Below, piece after piece: positions 35,644-47,364 of a stretch of DNA of 64,000 bases. Source of the stretch: Adineta ricciae (lineage: Eukaryota; Rotifera; Eurotatoria; Adinetida; Adinetidae). The stretch spans positions 277,632-341,631 of the forward strand of contig CAJNOJ010000025.1 of assembly GCA_905250025.1 (NCBI GenBank), given 5' to 3'. Position 1 is the first letter of the stretch, and every line of letters starts with the position of its first letter. The position numbers and the translations under genes are program-made. A model generated the notes under the pieces. That model was not told the DNA's origin, made no database searches, and saw only the letters and a program-made list of their open reading frames with translations.

Positions 35644-38342
35644 TTAAGCCGTTTCACGTTTATATAAATAAAGATAAGCTAAATCTTTTGGTGGATGTTC
35701 GGAGAGTGCCACATTTTCATCATTAAAGATCACCCAGCGGCCTTCTTTAAGAATATGGGCAACATAGTGACCAGATGATGGATGTTTGCCAATATGTGAT
35801 ATGAGAGCAATGAGACGATATTTGCCAGTGCCATCACGAAATCGTGATTTCGGTTGTTCTACAGGTGCTGACTGAGGTAATGATTGAATTAGAGTGCTTA
35901 ACGCAGAATTATCTTCTGGTGTATTGAGAGCCCAATCCACAGCTGCTTCAACGTTATTGTTCGATACTGTCAATGCACGAACAGCATGTGAACGTGAAAA
36001 GCCCATGGACATAACTAATCCCACACTTTCTTCATCAACCTAAATTTCAATTATGCATAAATCTAGATGACAAGCATTGGTAGGAGAGAAAGGTCTCACT
36101 GGTGGTGTTTGTTCTACTCGAGCCTTTTTACTTGGTGCTTGGTAAGGTGTATCAAAATCGGGATCGGATTGATGTTCGAATACCCAATTCATTGCAGCTT
36201 CAACATCATTGTTTCCTGTGTTGATCAACGCACGTTTACAACCTTCAGTTGAAAAGCCCATATCGACAAGTTGTTGAAGAAGAACTTCATTAACATGAAC
36301 AGCCGATCCTGAACTTGCTGCAGCCCCTGTGGTTGCATCCTCTAAATAAAAGTAATTAAAATCTAACTTGCTATTCAAATGAATAGTGAGACTTTTACCT
36401 TCTGGCATCAATGTTTCACCATGTTGGAAACCTGTTCCGCGCAGTGAATTCAGATCGATTTCATCAGGAATTTCCATGGATACATCGATTTTTTTTGGTG
36501 TCCAGTCGGGATTGAATGTGTATTTCTTCAATTGAAGGAAGAGATAATCTGGAAAATTTTGAAATCTTTGCGTTTTTCGAATTGTAGTTCGACGACCATC
36601 ACGTGGTAAAATATAATCATGGATTTCTTCTGGTGCAGCCCAATGTGCAATAGCTTCTTTCAGTGGAACAATTGGACGTACAATTGGTAAGTCGTCTGTT
36701 TTTTGTCCTTGTTTTTCTAGTTCTTCTTTTGTTGCATTGTATTGAAGAACTTCGTGCATATTTCTCGAAGCTTCCAATGGGACATTCAATCGAAGCATCG
36801 AATCAGGTCGAGCTATATAACGAACTTGATTTGTATCTGGACAATAGATTCGTTCCTCCAATTCAAATTGGAAGCAAATACTTGGATCTAATGCTGGATC
36901 TGGTGTTGGATCTTTCAAACAATGATTATGCACTTGCTCAATGTAATATTGAAGAAATTCAGCAGCATCTTGTTGTTGTTTCGTACCGAAATCGGCATGA
37001 TCACGTCCAATCAATGATCGAAACATTTGAGGACGAATACCTGACGGTGGATACAATGTTGGATCACTAGTAGTAGGAAGTGGCTTTGAATACTGTCCAG
37101 ATAGAAGGCCAAATGCTAATTTCGCTGTTTGAGCGTTAAAGTCATGAGCAGGATCCTTCGCTGTATCGAAATAGAAATCACAATGCTTATAATATTTGTC
37201 TTGAAAGTCACTGAGAGTAAATAGGACCTGAACAACAGAATTCATATAACATGAATTGCCTAAATTTCTCATTCCCGTATAACCTGAAAATAGTAAATAG
37301 TGGACTACAATGGAATCGGTAGCATGTTTATCTACCTGGTCCATAGACAGGTTGTAATTTTGAATTAGCTTCTTCGATTGCGGATGCTTCATCATATTTT
37401 TGATTTAATTCAATTTCTAAATCAGCCATTGTTCGATCGCTTTGCTCCATTTTTAACATATTGATGCCCCAATGTGATAAGTGAATCGCAAGATTTTTAT
37501 CCTCAACCATTTCATCTTCATCATAAGAGTACACATCAGCACCTTTGGCAGTGATCGTTCCTAGAAGAAAACAACATAGTTATCGATCAAATAACTAAAC
37601 AAGATTTATCATCTAGTTCTTCTAACTAACCGAGCTTAACAGCTAATGGATATTTCGTCTTTTTGTAATGTTCGATTGCATGATTGTTTCCTCCAGTTCC
37701 ATCATAGAACTTTCGTCCACATAAAATAGCTCCATCAGTTAAATTCAACCATAGATTATCTGTCAAATCACACTGTTGACATTTCCATCCACTTGGTGGA
37801 ATTTTTTTTCCGTTATTCAACTGTTCTAACGTTGATGTATGTCTTGTTACTGGCCGTATTTCTCCGTTCCATGTTATATTCATTAACGAACGTTCTTCTT
37901 TCAAAAAAGCGGAATCAGCCGCAATAATTGCGTCAGCTGCTCGTTTGACAATATCAGGTAGTTGTTGTACTTCATTCGGATAGGCAATTGTTTCATCTGG
38001 ATGAATATAAATCGTGTATTTTTCATCGAATGTGAATCGATTCGATTGATTAGTGTCAAAGCCACCTTCGACACCAATCGCTAATTTGGTTACTTTCGTT
38101 GGTTCAACATTTGGATTAACGGGTACAGGTATTCGTCTTCGAAGAATTTGTAAGAAAACATTTTTTCCTGGATTCGTTTGACAATGTCGTGCTAAATGAT
38201 CTTTTCCTACACCACGGAATGTCGACATACAAATATAAAGACCATGTTCAGATTCTGGATTATCAAATGAATAAACACATTCGTCTTTGTAGACATTGTC
38301 GTTTGGACCAGGTACACGAACATTTTTGAAACGATCCGCCAT
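35644..38342 (-). CDS. USP5: Ubiquitin carboxyl-terminal hydrolase 5/13 (isopeptidase T)
   Basis: A cysteine protease that disassembles free polyubiquitin chains. At least five exons, about 800 residues (human USP5 is 858). Order: cryptic N-terminal UBP finger ('YICMSTFRGVGKDHLARHC'), ZnF-UBP finger from about residue 186 ('WKCQQCDLTDNLWLNLTDG', 'GGNNHAIEHY'), catalytic Cys box 'GMRNLGNSCYMNSVVQVL' near residue 325, two UBA domains ('LVDMGFSTEGCKRAL' and 'VMSMGFSRSHAVRAL') inserted in the catalytic domain as in USP5/13, then the His box 'IGKHPSSGHYVAHI' and 'WVIFNDENVALSE'. All key residues are present. Whether it is nearer USP5 or USP13 was not resolved; many invertebrates have one gene. The start 'MADRFKNVRVPG' at 38342 follows an intron-like 5' leader. 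Confidence 0.93.
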
Positions 38343-38628
38343 GATTTTCAATCTAAAAGCAAAATAAAACAATTGAATGTACACGACATTATTTACAAAT
38401 AAAACAAAAGAGAAAATTTACAATGACTAGACGATAACTAATAGAAAAATTTGCACACAATAAAACGACGTAGTTTTCTGTTATATCTCGCCATCTAGTG
38501 GCACATCTACAAGTCTTTAGCGCTCGTGATTATCTTCTTCGCTTCATTTGTCTTTTGTTGTTACATGACTTAATAGAAGAAGTAAAAGAGCGGTCATTTA
38601 TGTTCTAGTTGGTTTCTCGAGTACACGC
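38343..38628. other. Short spacer
   Basis: Promoter region of USP5 and 3' end of RIC3. Nothing else is seen. Confidence 0.5.
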
Positions 38629-40264
38629 CTATTCATTCCGAATATCCAACATAGAATTTTCATTTGATTTTTGTTCGTCGTTCGGTATTGATTGATCTTG
38701 TTCATTGGATGAATTACTACTTATTGATTGAGAATGGTGACGTTCGTTCCACTCATGTACTTTTGTTTGACTGTCAGTTGTTTCGTCCGGTTTCTTGATC
38801 GTATCCAATTCATAATCGACGATTGCCGATGGATCACATTCATAGTTTGTTGTCATTAAACCGTAACGTTCCGATGATGATGACTCCGATTCATTATCTT
38901 CAATTGGCACTTCATCTTCTCCATCTTCTTCATACGACGACGAACTTTCTTGTTCATCATGCTCAACATTTCTCTGTTCGTCTGAAAGTAATGAATGCTC
39001 TTCACTATTCGAATTTTCTTCATCGTCTTCTTCACTTTCACTTTGTGATCTCGATGATAAATGACGATTCTCTCCTTCGTCATCGTCATTGTCTATAGTA
39101 TTTTCCTAAAACAAAAGACATCGGCTTAGAATGACTAGACGATCGTCTCTATGCATTTACCTGCTGTACTTGGTGTTGAAGTGTTTGTCGAGTACTTCGA
39201 GTTAATTTGTTCACTTGATTCGAAGCAATATCGAGCGCATTTAAAATTTTACACATTTGAGCTTCGGTTGAAGCAAGTCGATCTTGTAATTGTGAAATTT
39301 CATTACTGGTCAGACTATTTCCCGTTTGAGTTGCACCAAGTTTCGAACTGATAAATGATAATGAATGTTTCATTTCATCAAGTGTGTTATGCACTGAAAA
39401 TATCTTCTTCATAAAATCAACAATTTTAAATTTCAACCATCATACTTTGTCTTTGTTCCCTCGTTAGCGCTTGTTCAGCATTAAGCTCTTTTTGTTTTTT
39501 CGATCGTAAGTATTCGACATAATCAGGATCTAGTCCTACAAAGACAAAATAATATTATCTTTTGAAAGACTGAAGAAGTTTGTATACCGGCATAGAGTTC
39601 ATCATCATCATCGTCTTCATTCTGTTCTTGACGAATATTCACATGATACTTAAACTTTTTTTTCTGCCCATTCCATTGAATATTATTACTCGAATAGCGG
39701 CTTTTAATCCTATGCTCGTCAGTATTTCGTTTTGCCCAATACTAAAGCAAAGGAATATATTTGATCTGGAATAGTCTTTGAATCAGTTAGCATACTTTGA
39801 AACATGTATAGAGAAAAAAGATTGCAATACCAACAGTATACATAGGTAAAGCAAATTTAACAGCTGATTTTGGACCAACTTGATCCGTTATTGATTGTTG
39901 CTGATGTTCGGCATGGGGATGACGCATGCGCGTATGTGCAAAAGAATCCTAGAATGAAATACATCTTTAATATGCTTTTGTCCTGTAATCTATAACGAGT
40001 ACGAACCGATGCATGTTCGCGATTATCATCGTTATCATTTCGTGGTATTGATTCTGTTGGCGGTGATGATTGTCGTCGAAAATCTGTAGGAAGTGAATGG
40101 TGGTATTTACTTTTATTAATAGGAAAACTCCTACGTTCATATTGTTGATGTACGGGTGCAGATTGTCTTGGACGAAATAGTGGCACAAAAACACGTGGTA
40201 TGAGAACTGCAAAACAACCAAATACAATAGCAAAAACAACACTTGGTCGTGTTAACATAGACAT
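38629..40264 (-). CDS. RIC3: RIC3, nicotinic acetylcholine receptor chaperone
   Basis: Six or so exons. The N-terminal exon ('MSMLTRPSVVFAIVFGCFAV...') has a membrane segment, followed by a Pro/Arg/His-rich linker and a second membrane segment ('FALPMYTVGIAIFFLYTCFK'). A basic region and a coiled coil follow ('LQDRLASTEAQMCKILNAL'), and a long acidic Ser/Glu/Asp tail ends at 38629. This two-helix plus coiled-coil plan is that of RIC3, an ER protein that assists assembly of acetylcholine-receptor subunits; the coiled coil resembles the human 'LQEKLKETEAAMEKLI' segment. Sequence similarity outside those segments is weak, so the call rests on architecture and the two conserved segments. Confidence 0.75.
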
Positions 40265-40494
40265 TATATATTATGTTGTTAATTTTTTATGAATCAAACC
40301 ATAGAATTTCAATATATCAGTAAATCAGCTTCACTCGCTGTACACTAAGCTAACTAATAGTTTTGCAGGCATTTAGTCATTCATAAAATAACAATTGACG
40401 AGTCTGATTCGATGTATGTAGATGTCGTTCATTGCCACCTATTGTTGAAAGATTTTTTTGGGTGAAACTTTTGAGCGCGTGTCATTATTTCACA

Positions 40495-40743
40495 ATGAAA
40501 AGATCAGAATATGACATACAAGCTTATGTTAATGAAAGTTTAAATCGACAACATGGTTTAGATAGTCCTGAAGGATCAGCAGCATTGACACAGGCCAACA
40601 AACCTGAAGTTGATGGAACTGACATGCAAAAGGAACAATTTCTCGCTAAATATGAAGAGAAACAATCGACAGTGTCTGGAAATCTGAAGAAAATCGTTCT
40701 GCATTCATTTTCAAATCTGAAAAGTTCAAATGGAATTATTTAA
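40495..40743 (+). CDS. Unrecognised small protein (82 aa)
   Basis: ATG at 40495 ('MKRSEYDIQAYVNESLNRQH') to TAA at 40743. It is hydrophilic and helix-prone, with no signal peptide or membrane segment. An open frame continues upstream of the ATG from a TTG at 40432 but is less protein-like. Coding is supported by a decayed homologous copy at 45655-45845: similarity extends along most of the length, and the copy has stops where this one is open. It may be a lineage-specific gene. Function unknown. Confidence 0.5.
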   Translation: MKRSEYDIQAYVNESLNRQHGLDSPEGSAALTQANKPEVDGTDMQKEQFLAKYEEKQSTVSGNLKKIVLHSFSNLKSSNGII

Positions 40744-41983
40744 TAAACTTGTGTGTTTGTCGAAATATATTCACACTAACTGGAAATTTTGTTCCTCTGA
40801 CAAAATATTTCATCTTTATTATCGTCATCATTCTATATCTAGTAAAGCCCGTTGAGTCCAAGGATTTTGAATCGAGACCTGCACTTCATTAACACTTATC
40901 AAATATTTGTTTTTATTTTCCTCTTTCAATTAGTAAATAAAAGATAATCAGAAAGGAAGGAAAAATGAAAGTTTTGAAAAAAAAGATTTTATGTACAAAT
41001 ATTTGCTTCGTCCTGTGTCCGGAGTCCGACTCTAGTCAAGATCCTTCGAAAGAAAAAGAATCTTCTCTGAAATTTGACAAATATTGTTCATCTTTCGATT
41101 CTTTCCAGATTTTAAACAAATATCAAACAAGACGAACAGCAATATCGTCGACTAGTGAAAGTATTTTCTATCAAAATGATCGAACATTTGCATTTTATTA
41201 CTGCAATAAAAAAATCAGTTATTTGAAGATAAGAAAACATTATTTAATAAAACCATTTGTTTCTATAAATGATTCATCTGCATCATAATCAGTGCTGCTC
41301 ACATCTCTCTTGATTTTAGCAGAAAAATGTTGTTTTATTTGATATGAAATCATTCAACTTTATAATCATACTTTGTAAGATAACAAAAACTTTCATAGAC
41401 TTTCAAAATATATCCTATTACGTTTTAAATACCGAAAAATGATCATAATAAAAACCTCAAAATACACATTCTAATTTATTTTTCTTCAAGTACATATTTT
41501 TTCATTATTATCTTTTGATATAGATGAGATTTCACCTTCGCTGATGGATTGTATGTCGACGTATTTTTTTGTTGATTTTTTCAATGTATAGAAACGCCTC
41601 ATACGTGAATGATGATTGTAAAAAGTGCATAGTTTGTTATCAAAGCTTGTTTTTCTCATTAAAGGTCGAATGCGAACAAAATAGTAAGAAGGAAAGCAAT
41701 TTTTCAAAAATATCTACCATTGAAGGTAGCAAGAGTATGCTATTATTATCGAAATATGTGGATGACTGATGTTTGCAACGGTGAGGATATACACATTCAT
41801 CCGTGAACAAAAAATCTCTCTCTCTATCAATGAGAAAGCAGTTTTTTGCCCTAATACATTCCTCTTCGCTCGACAATCCACGTATATAATAAATCTAAGT
41901 ACTACTGTAGATTCACTATTTACATATTCTGTTGAATCTGTGTACTGCTCTTTTATCCAAAGTCGAACATTAGCAAAAAAACA
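40744..41983. other. Intergenic stretch
   Basis: AT-rich. An open frame at 40965-41288 (+) and another on the minus strand at 41714-42271 have no family signature; the latter lies antisense to the cysteine-rich peptide gene. A TATA-like box is noted separately. Confidence 0.45.
41883..41892 (+). promoter_or_regulatory. TATA-like box upstream of the cysteine-rich peptide gene
   Basis: The sequence tatataataa lies about 95 bases before the ATG at 41984. The position is compatible with a core promoter plus a 5' UTR of about 60 bases, but the region is AT-rich and such matches arise by chance. Confidence 0.25.
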
Positions 41984-42298
41984 ATGCAAAAACTCAATCA
42001 AATGATATGTTTGACTATCCTTCTGGTTTTCATGACAACAAACTGTGTAATACAAGCACGAATGATACATGGCATGAGAAAAGTTGATCTTCTCCGTTAT
42101 TTGATAAAAAAAAATGAATGTGTGCAATTTACTGGCTTTTGTAACACAGATAGCAAATGCTGCGGTGATAACCGTTGCGTAAATTTTTTTAAAGATGTAC
42201 CCACTGACAATTATCCCAATCCACCTTGTGAAGCAGGTGATTGTGCGGATCCTAGCAATGGTCAATGTCATTGTTTGTGTCTTGCTCCTTTAAATTGA
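41984..42298 (+). CDS. Secreted cysteine-rich peptide (104 aa)
   Basis: A single exon. Residues 1-25 form a signal peptide: Met, polar/basic start, hydrophobic core 'MICLTILLVFMTT', and a small residue before the likely cut after 'IQA'. The mature part has ten cysteines, including an adjacent pair ('SKCCGDNRC') and a dense C-terminal cluster ('GQCHCLCLAPLN'). The C...C...CC...C spacing resembles inhibitor-cystine-knot folds, which occur in enzyme inhibitors, antimicrobial and defensive peptides and signalling peptides alike. No family was recognised and no activity should be assumed. It is a stand-alone gene on the plus strand in a region of small genes. Confidence 0.65.
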   Translation: MQKLNQMICLTILLVFMTTNCVIQARMIHGMRKVDLLRYLIKKNECVQFTGFCNTDSKCCGDNRCVNFFKDVPTDNYPNPPCEAGDCADPSNGQCHCLCLAPLN

Positions 42299-43809
42299 AA
42301 GAGGTACGCATTTTATTCAACAAAGTCTTTCTGCACTAACTGATTGAGAACGTGACGATAGTAACTTATCATATCAATTGTGCATACGTGTTTTAAGTTC
42401 CATATTCTGTATTTTATAATATTGAATTATGTTACTGGTTTTTCTTTTAGTTAACAAGGCACAGAATCAATTGAACACCCAATATTTAAGACTGTTTTTG
42501 TCATTCGATATACTCAAGTAGTTAGTTTCATGTGCGCACTTTTTCGATTCGTCTATCTTTCTTCTCTTATTTTCTGACTTGGCTTCTTTTTATTTATATT
42601 TTGACAATTTTTCAATTCTAATAAAACATCTTGAGCAATACAAATATTCATGCCGATAAAAAAGCTTTGAGATTAATCCCTATGGGATTAAAATGTGAAA
42701 CACGACGCAACTCTCATTCCGAAAGACTGAGTTTGGTCTATAGGTTGCTTAATATGTGAGCTGCTTGATTAGGTTCTTCATAGGAGCACAAAAGAAGTAT
42801 GATACAAAACGCATATCTGCTCATGTCTATGGTGTCTTTGTTAACCTGTCAGTCATAGTCTGTGGGAGGAGGGGCAGAGGTGGGTCCAAATTTCTACCCC
42901 TAAACCTTCAACACTCCCTTCCAGATCGTGTTTCATAAAATGGCAGCTATACACGTTTTCCAATACGATTCAAATGAGGGTGGTGGTTATGAGCATAAGG
43001 ATAATTGAGATAAATAAACTTAAAGCAATTTATGATGATCGATTTCAATGGAATTTGGTCCAATCATCATCAGGTCAATTTGAAATGGTAATGTGATGCA
43101 AAAAATTGTATGTTGTTAGCTTAAAACAAAAAAACGGGATAAAAGGCAATGAATACAAAAGCCTTGTACTTGTATCTAACAATGTCACGATCGTAAACAA
43201 TATGATGAATTTGTAAGAGATATATGGTAGATATACAAATCATAGCATTTTCGTAACAACACACTTTTTCAAATGGACATTAATATGGAAACTGAGCTAG
43301 ATTGACTCAACACGTATTTGACAATTTACGCGTCGTTCAGCATAGTACCTATTGTCTTCTCTGGTAATATTTCGTATCAATCATTTTCCTCGTACGATCA
43401 CATAGTACATTTGTTATTCGTGAATATTTTCAAATTTGAGTTCGTATTTACGAATACGTAGAGCTGATCGCGTCCATTATTCATTACCGTTCTTCCTTGC
43501 CATCTTATGAACTACATCTCTCTAAAGTTAAATGTCTCTTGCTCCCTCACAACTAATAGCTGTTAATCCTTGATCGTCATTATCGCTGCAAAATTTGGTC
43601 AATAATAATATAGACCCTTTGTTTCCTTTTCTTATTGATTGTCAAGAAAGTAAAAATTCTTCATGTTCTACAGTTAGTTCAGAGGTCAGTTGGCAGTCGA
43701 CACTGATCGCACCAGCACGTGTATCTTTGTTTCTATGATATGTACCGCTGTTGTTCGTCAGTACGAGTAAATTACTTAGTCAGACAAAAGATAACAGAAG
43801 TTGACATAA
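42299..43809. other. Intergenic stretch
   Basis: About 1.5 kb with no supported gene. A G-rich patch near 42861-42880 stands out against the AT-rich surroundings. The segment just before 43810 may be the 5' UTR of the next small gene. Confidence 0.45.
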
Positions 43810-45397
43810 ATGGCTGACGAAGAAAACAAGGTATTTCGAGTTTTAGCTCTTCACAAACGGTTTTAGTCCAACAGGAGAACACACTTATTCAATCGCTATC
43901 ATTCAGCAAATCAATTTTTTACACGTAGCTTCCCTCCTTCTCTCAACTTTTTCCTTGTGACGTGCACTGCATCTTTGTCTTGTATATTTATGGGTAACAC
44001 AAGCTATGCAGCTTATGCTGACGCTAGATAGAAAGATAAACGAAGTCATGCTGTTATATATATTGAAACTCATTGATAAATCTCCAGCATCGACTACTGT
44101 TCAACAAAAGTACAAAGAACTGAAAAATAATTAAACGATTTATTGTGAAGATTTGATATGTGAACAAAAAGTAAAAAACGATATCCTCTGATTGTATTTT
44201 TGTGTCTGTGAATGACAGTCAAATTCACTTTGTCGGAGAAAGAAATTGTATAACGAATTGTTTAAAACACTTGTCTTTCGTGTTTGTGAATTGCTAGAAT
44301 AAAAATGAAAGCTATTTTTCTGATAATTAAATGTGGTTCATCTAATCACTCACATAACTGCAAATACTATGTGAATAATTAGTTGTTACTCAAGAACATG
44401 AGACGGTCATTCTCGAGATTTTCGTAGTCATTATTTTCTAACCTCGATTTGGTTCACTGATATAAAAAAATTTGATATATAGTGTAACATGCAACTCTTC
44501 ATCATATATCAGACATTTTCAAGTAGGGTAGTGCACAATTTCTAGAAACCTAATTATTTATTTGATTCTGCGAATTTGGAGAGTTTAACTCATTAATTGA
44601 TCATACAATATTTAGGGTATAACAAAAGTTTCTATCGCAATACTTAAAATTGTATAAGAAAGTAAATAATAAATATTTTAATATGGGAGAACATAATATA
44701 ATATCTCATCTCTAATTCTCATTTATATCCACGAAGTATTGATTGGTCTTGTATTGGTATCTATGTTAAACTAGAAAATAATCAACATGATAATTATCCT
44801 TTATAGTTCAACTAAATTCGTACAATGTGATAGTATTGACATATCATTTATTGTTCAGATCAGAGACGAGAACCATCAATGGATGAAAGAGAAGTTGCAG
44901 AAAGTGTGAGGATTCTTGAGCTTTTAAGTCTTCAAGTCAATTGTTGCAACACACAATTCAGCTATAGAAGGTTCACTTTGTTTATTCATTTGGAAAGGTT
45001 TTTGTAACTACAATCTCCTTCCGATTGTCACACATAACTGTTCTCTCTATTAAGCGTTATTTTTTATGCTTAATATGACGTATACTACCAATTCGATTTT
45101 TTCGTAAAAGTACATAGAACATTAATAAGTAAGTTAAGTTCAATTTCTTCTCACTCGTTCATTATTAGCATTTTACTATTTAAAGTCGAACCATCAATTT
45201 CATTGCTGATATACTTTCATGGTTGGAAATGGAAATCATCCTCATCCTGTGTGTGTGATGTTACTGAAATATTTCCAGCACGGAAATCTGTGGGTGATCA
45301 TAATCTTGATGAGATAGAATTCATTTGGTACTGTGTGCGTGAAGAACAGTCTGATGATTTCAATCAAATCCGAAATATGTTGCACGAGAAAGTCTGA
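43810..45397 (+). CDS. Possible three-exon small protein (98 aa), unrecognised
   Basis: Three pieces join in frame with consensus-type splice sites: 43810-43830 ('MADEENK', AAG|GTATTT), 44859-44905 (TTCAG|ATC ... GT|GTGAGG, 'IRDENHQWMKEKLQK'), and 45169-45397 (ATTAG|C, ending 'NQIRNMLHEKV'). Phases agree across both junctions, which is unlikely by chance but not proof. The introns (1,028 and 263 bases) are long for this window. The last exon has 'YFHGWKWKSSSSCVCDV' and an acidic helix. No family recognised. The join was made by reading alone and could be wrong. Confidence 0.35.
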
Positions 45398-45654
45398 CAA
45401 GTTAATCGGATTGTATTACTTCTTCTTACAAGGCAAAATTAAATGTGAAAAAATAGTAGATGAAATCTGACTTTTTTTGCTCCTTTATTAGTTGAGAAAT
45501 AGTGCATCATTTCCTCTGCATTTTTCCAACGATTTTATGAATTATATCTCTGAGGATCTCGTCATCGATTATCTGCTTATGATAAAATTCTCTGTGAGTA
45601 ACTGGCTGTTTTTTTTCTTTCATCCCAGATCGACTGGTTCGACATCAGGTCTGT
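45398..45654. other. Intergenic stretch
   Basis: AT-rich; nothing recognised. Confidence 0.4.
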
Positions 45655-45845
45655 GAATCTGGAATGATATATTCTAATTTGAGACAATGAAAACTTAAAT
45701 TGACAACATGATTTAAACAGTTCGTCAGAACCAGAAGCGCTGACAGAACCAAAAAAAACCACTTGACATCGATGCAACTGACATGCTAAAGAAACGATGT
45801 CTCGCTAAATACGAAGACAAATAATCGATAGTAACTGGAAGTTCT
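45655..45845 (+). pseudogene. Decayed copy of the small gene at 40495-40743
   Basis: About 190 bases align with 40500-40690: for example tgaaaacttaaattgacaac versus tgaaagtttaaatcgacaac, and gcaactgacatgctaaagaa versus ggaactgacatgcaaaagga. In this copy the frame is broken by TAA/TGA codons and small indels, and the start is lost. It lies in the same orientation about 5 kb downstream of the intact copy. Confidence 0.7.
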
Positions 45846-46970
45846 CTCTACATCCACTGCCAAATATCAAAATTTCACATGGGAGAAACTTGTAGATGAA
45901 CACAGCAACATGTGTGCATTTTATGTTAATAAACAGACTACTTTGATCTTTTCATGCTCACAGGTAATGTTTTTATATAGAAAGTTTGACTTCCTCCTCT
46001 TCCATTGTATGTCGCTTTTTTTGATTCATTGCGACAGATAAAGTTTAAATGGATTGCAAAGAAAAAACTAAATTTCCCAGAACTATGTCGTGCGCAGAAT
46101 CATGCTTCATAACTGAGAACAAAATGCATAGAATCAAGAATTGAAGAATTTAAAAATAAAATGAACTTTTCTTCCGAAAACTATTCTATCTTGAGCGATA
46201 GATTAGCACTTTAGATGACAAAGCAAGATAATAATCAAAATCTTATTAATATCTGCTCACTAAAAATAGAATAATGACTAAACCTCATTAAAACAAGTCA
46301 AGGCTTTTATCCGGTTTGATCTATACTATGACTACCGGTTGTCAATAACGTGCTGGAATGAAGAAAAAGTTTGTGATTACTATTCATATAACAGCGGTTT
46401 TTTTCATTCGATAGCTATCGCTATGGAAAATATTTACTTCCACTCAATTTCGTTCTGTAATGAACAAGGCATCTCTCGTGTTCATAAACCACATGTCCTG
46501 CTGTGTATATATATTATTCTGACATTCTAATCTAATCTCGATTGCAGACTATTGATAGAAAATCATCGGAAATAATAAAATCTCGGCTTTGTTTTCAGAT
46601 TTGCTTGTCTGAATAGAAAGACAGATCATTTTCTTTGTTCCCTTGGTGGCAATGAAACAATGATTTGGTCGTGTATTTCCTTTTTTGATCCTGGTTATAA
46701 TTTAATAATAGCAAAAAAATTTTCCCATTTCTTTTCTAATAAACATAATTACAGCATGAAAAAAAGAACGCACTTGCATTTTCCCTTCTTTCATGATATA
46801 TATATATACTTGACATATAGCTGTTTTTATATTTTCTGACGAGTGCTCAACAAAATCACAATATACTTTGCTTTCTTTTATTCTAACTAAATGAATGTGT
46901 CTACAAAACATGGATAAATTTAGCATGAATACAATGTTCATATGTTCAAAAATAGCAATTCAAATACTTG
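45846..46970. other. Intergenic stretch
   Basis: About 1.1 kb of AT-rich sequence without a supported gene. A short (TA)n tract lies near 46796-46807. Confidence 0.45.
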
Positions 46971-47364
46971 CTATTTTTCTTGTTCAGAATCCGATGATGA
47001 CGAGGATGACTTCCAGTCTTTTGAATCGTCCACTATAAAGAGAAAGAAGACATAAGAACGTAGTATATACAAAGTCAAAACAGGAAGCGTTCAACGTACT
47101 TGAGATGGCTTGATCATTGACGCCTTTTTTTATGCCATAATGTTTTAATGAATGTCTACCTTTGAGAACCTTATCACGGAAAATTAGCCGACAGCCTTGT
47201 TCGTATTGAGGCGGTAATCGTATTCGTAATTCCATTTTCAAATCATGTACATGAGTTTTCTCATCCATTACGAATGTCATCGATTGACCGTCGGATTTTC
47301 GTACAACAGTTACGCTGACTTGATCGGTATGTGTGGAAACTATAGGATCCTTCGAGTGTGACAT
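46971..47364 (-). CDS. Small ubiquitin-like domain protein
   Basis: Two exons, 47100-47364 and 46971-47032, joined by a 67-base GT...AG intron (TCA A|TG GAC) give 108 residues. Residues 16-83 look like a ubiquitin-like beta-grasp fold: a first strand 'QVSVTVVRKSDGQSMTFVM', a helix 'HVHDLKMELRIRLPP', 'CRLIFRDKVLKGRHSLKHYGI' at the place of the ubiquitin '[20 protein letters not shown]' segment, and then a variable end. There is no C-terminal Gly-Gly, so it is not expected to be conjugated. The tail is acidic and Ser-rich. Which UBL family it belongs to was not determined. Confidence 0.7.

Noticed and set aside
40965..41288. 107-codon plus-strand frame
   Set aside because: No signature, no homologous copy and composition like the surrounding noncoding DNA.
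41714..42271. A 185-codon minus-strand open frame overlapping the cysteine-rich peptide gene
   Set aside because: It is antisense to a gene with a clear signal peptide and ordered cysteines, starts from a weak context and shows no family signature.
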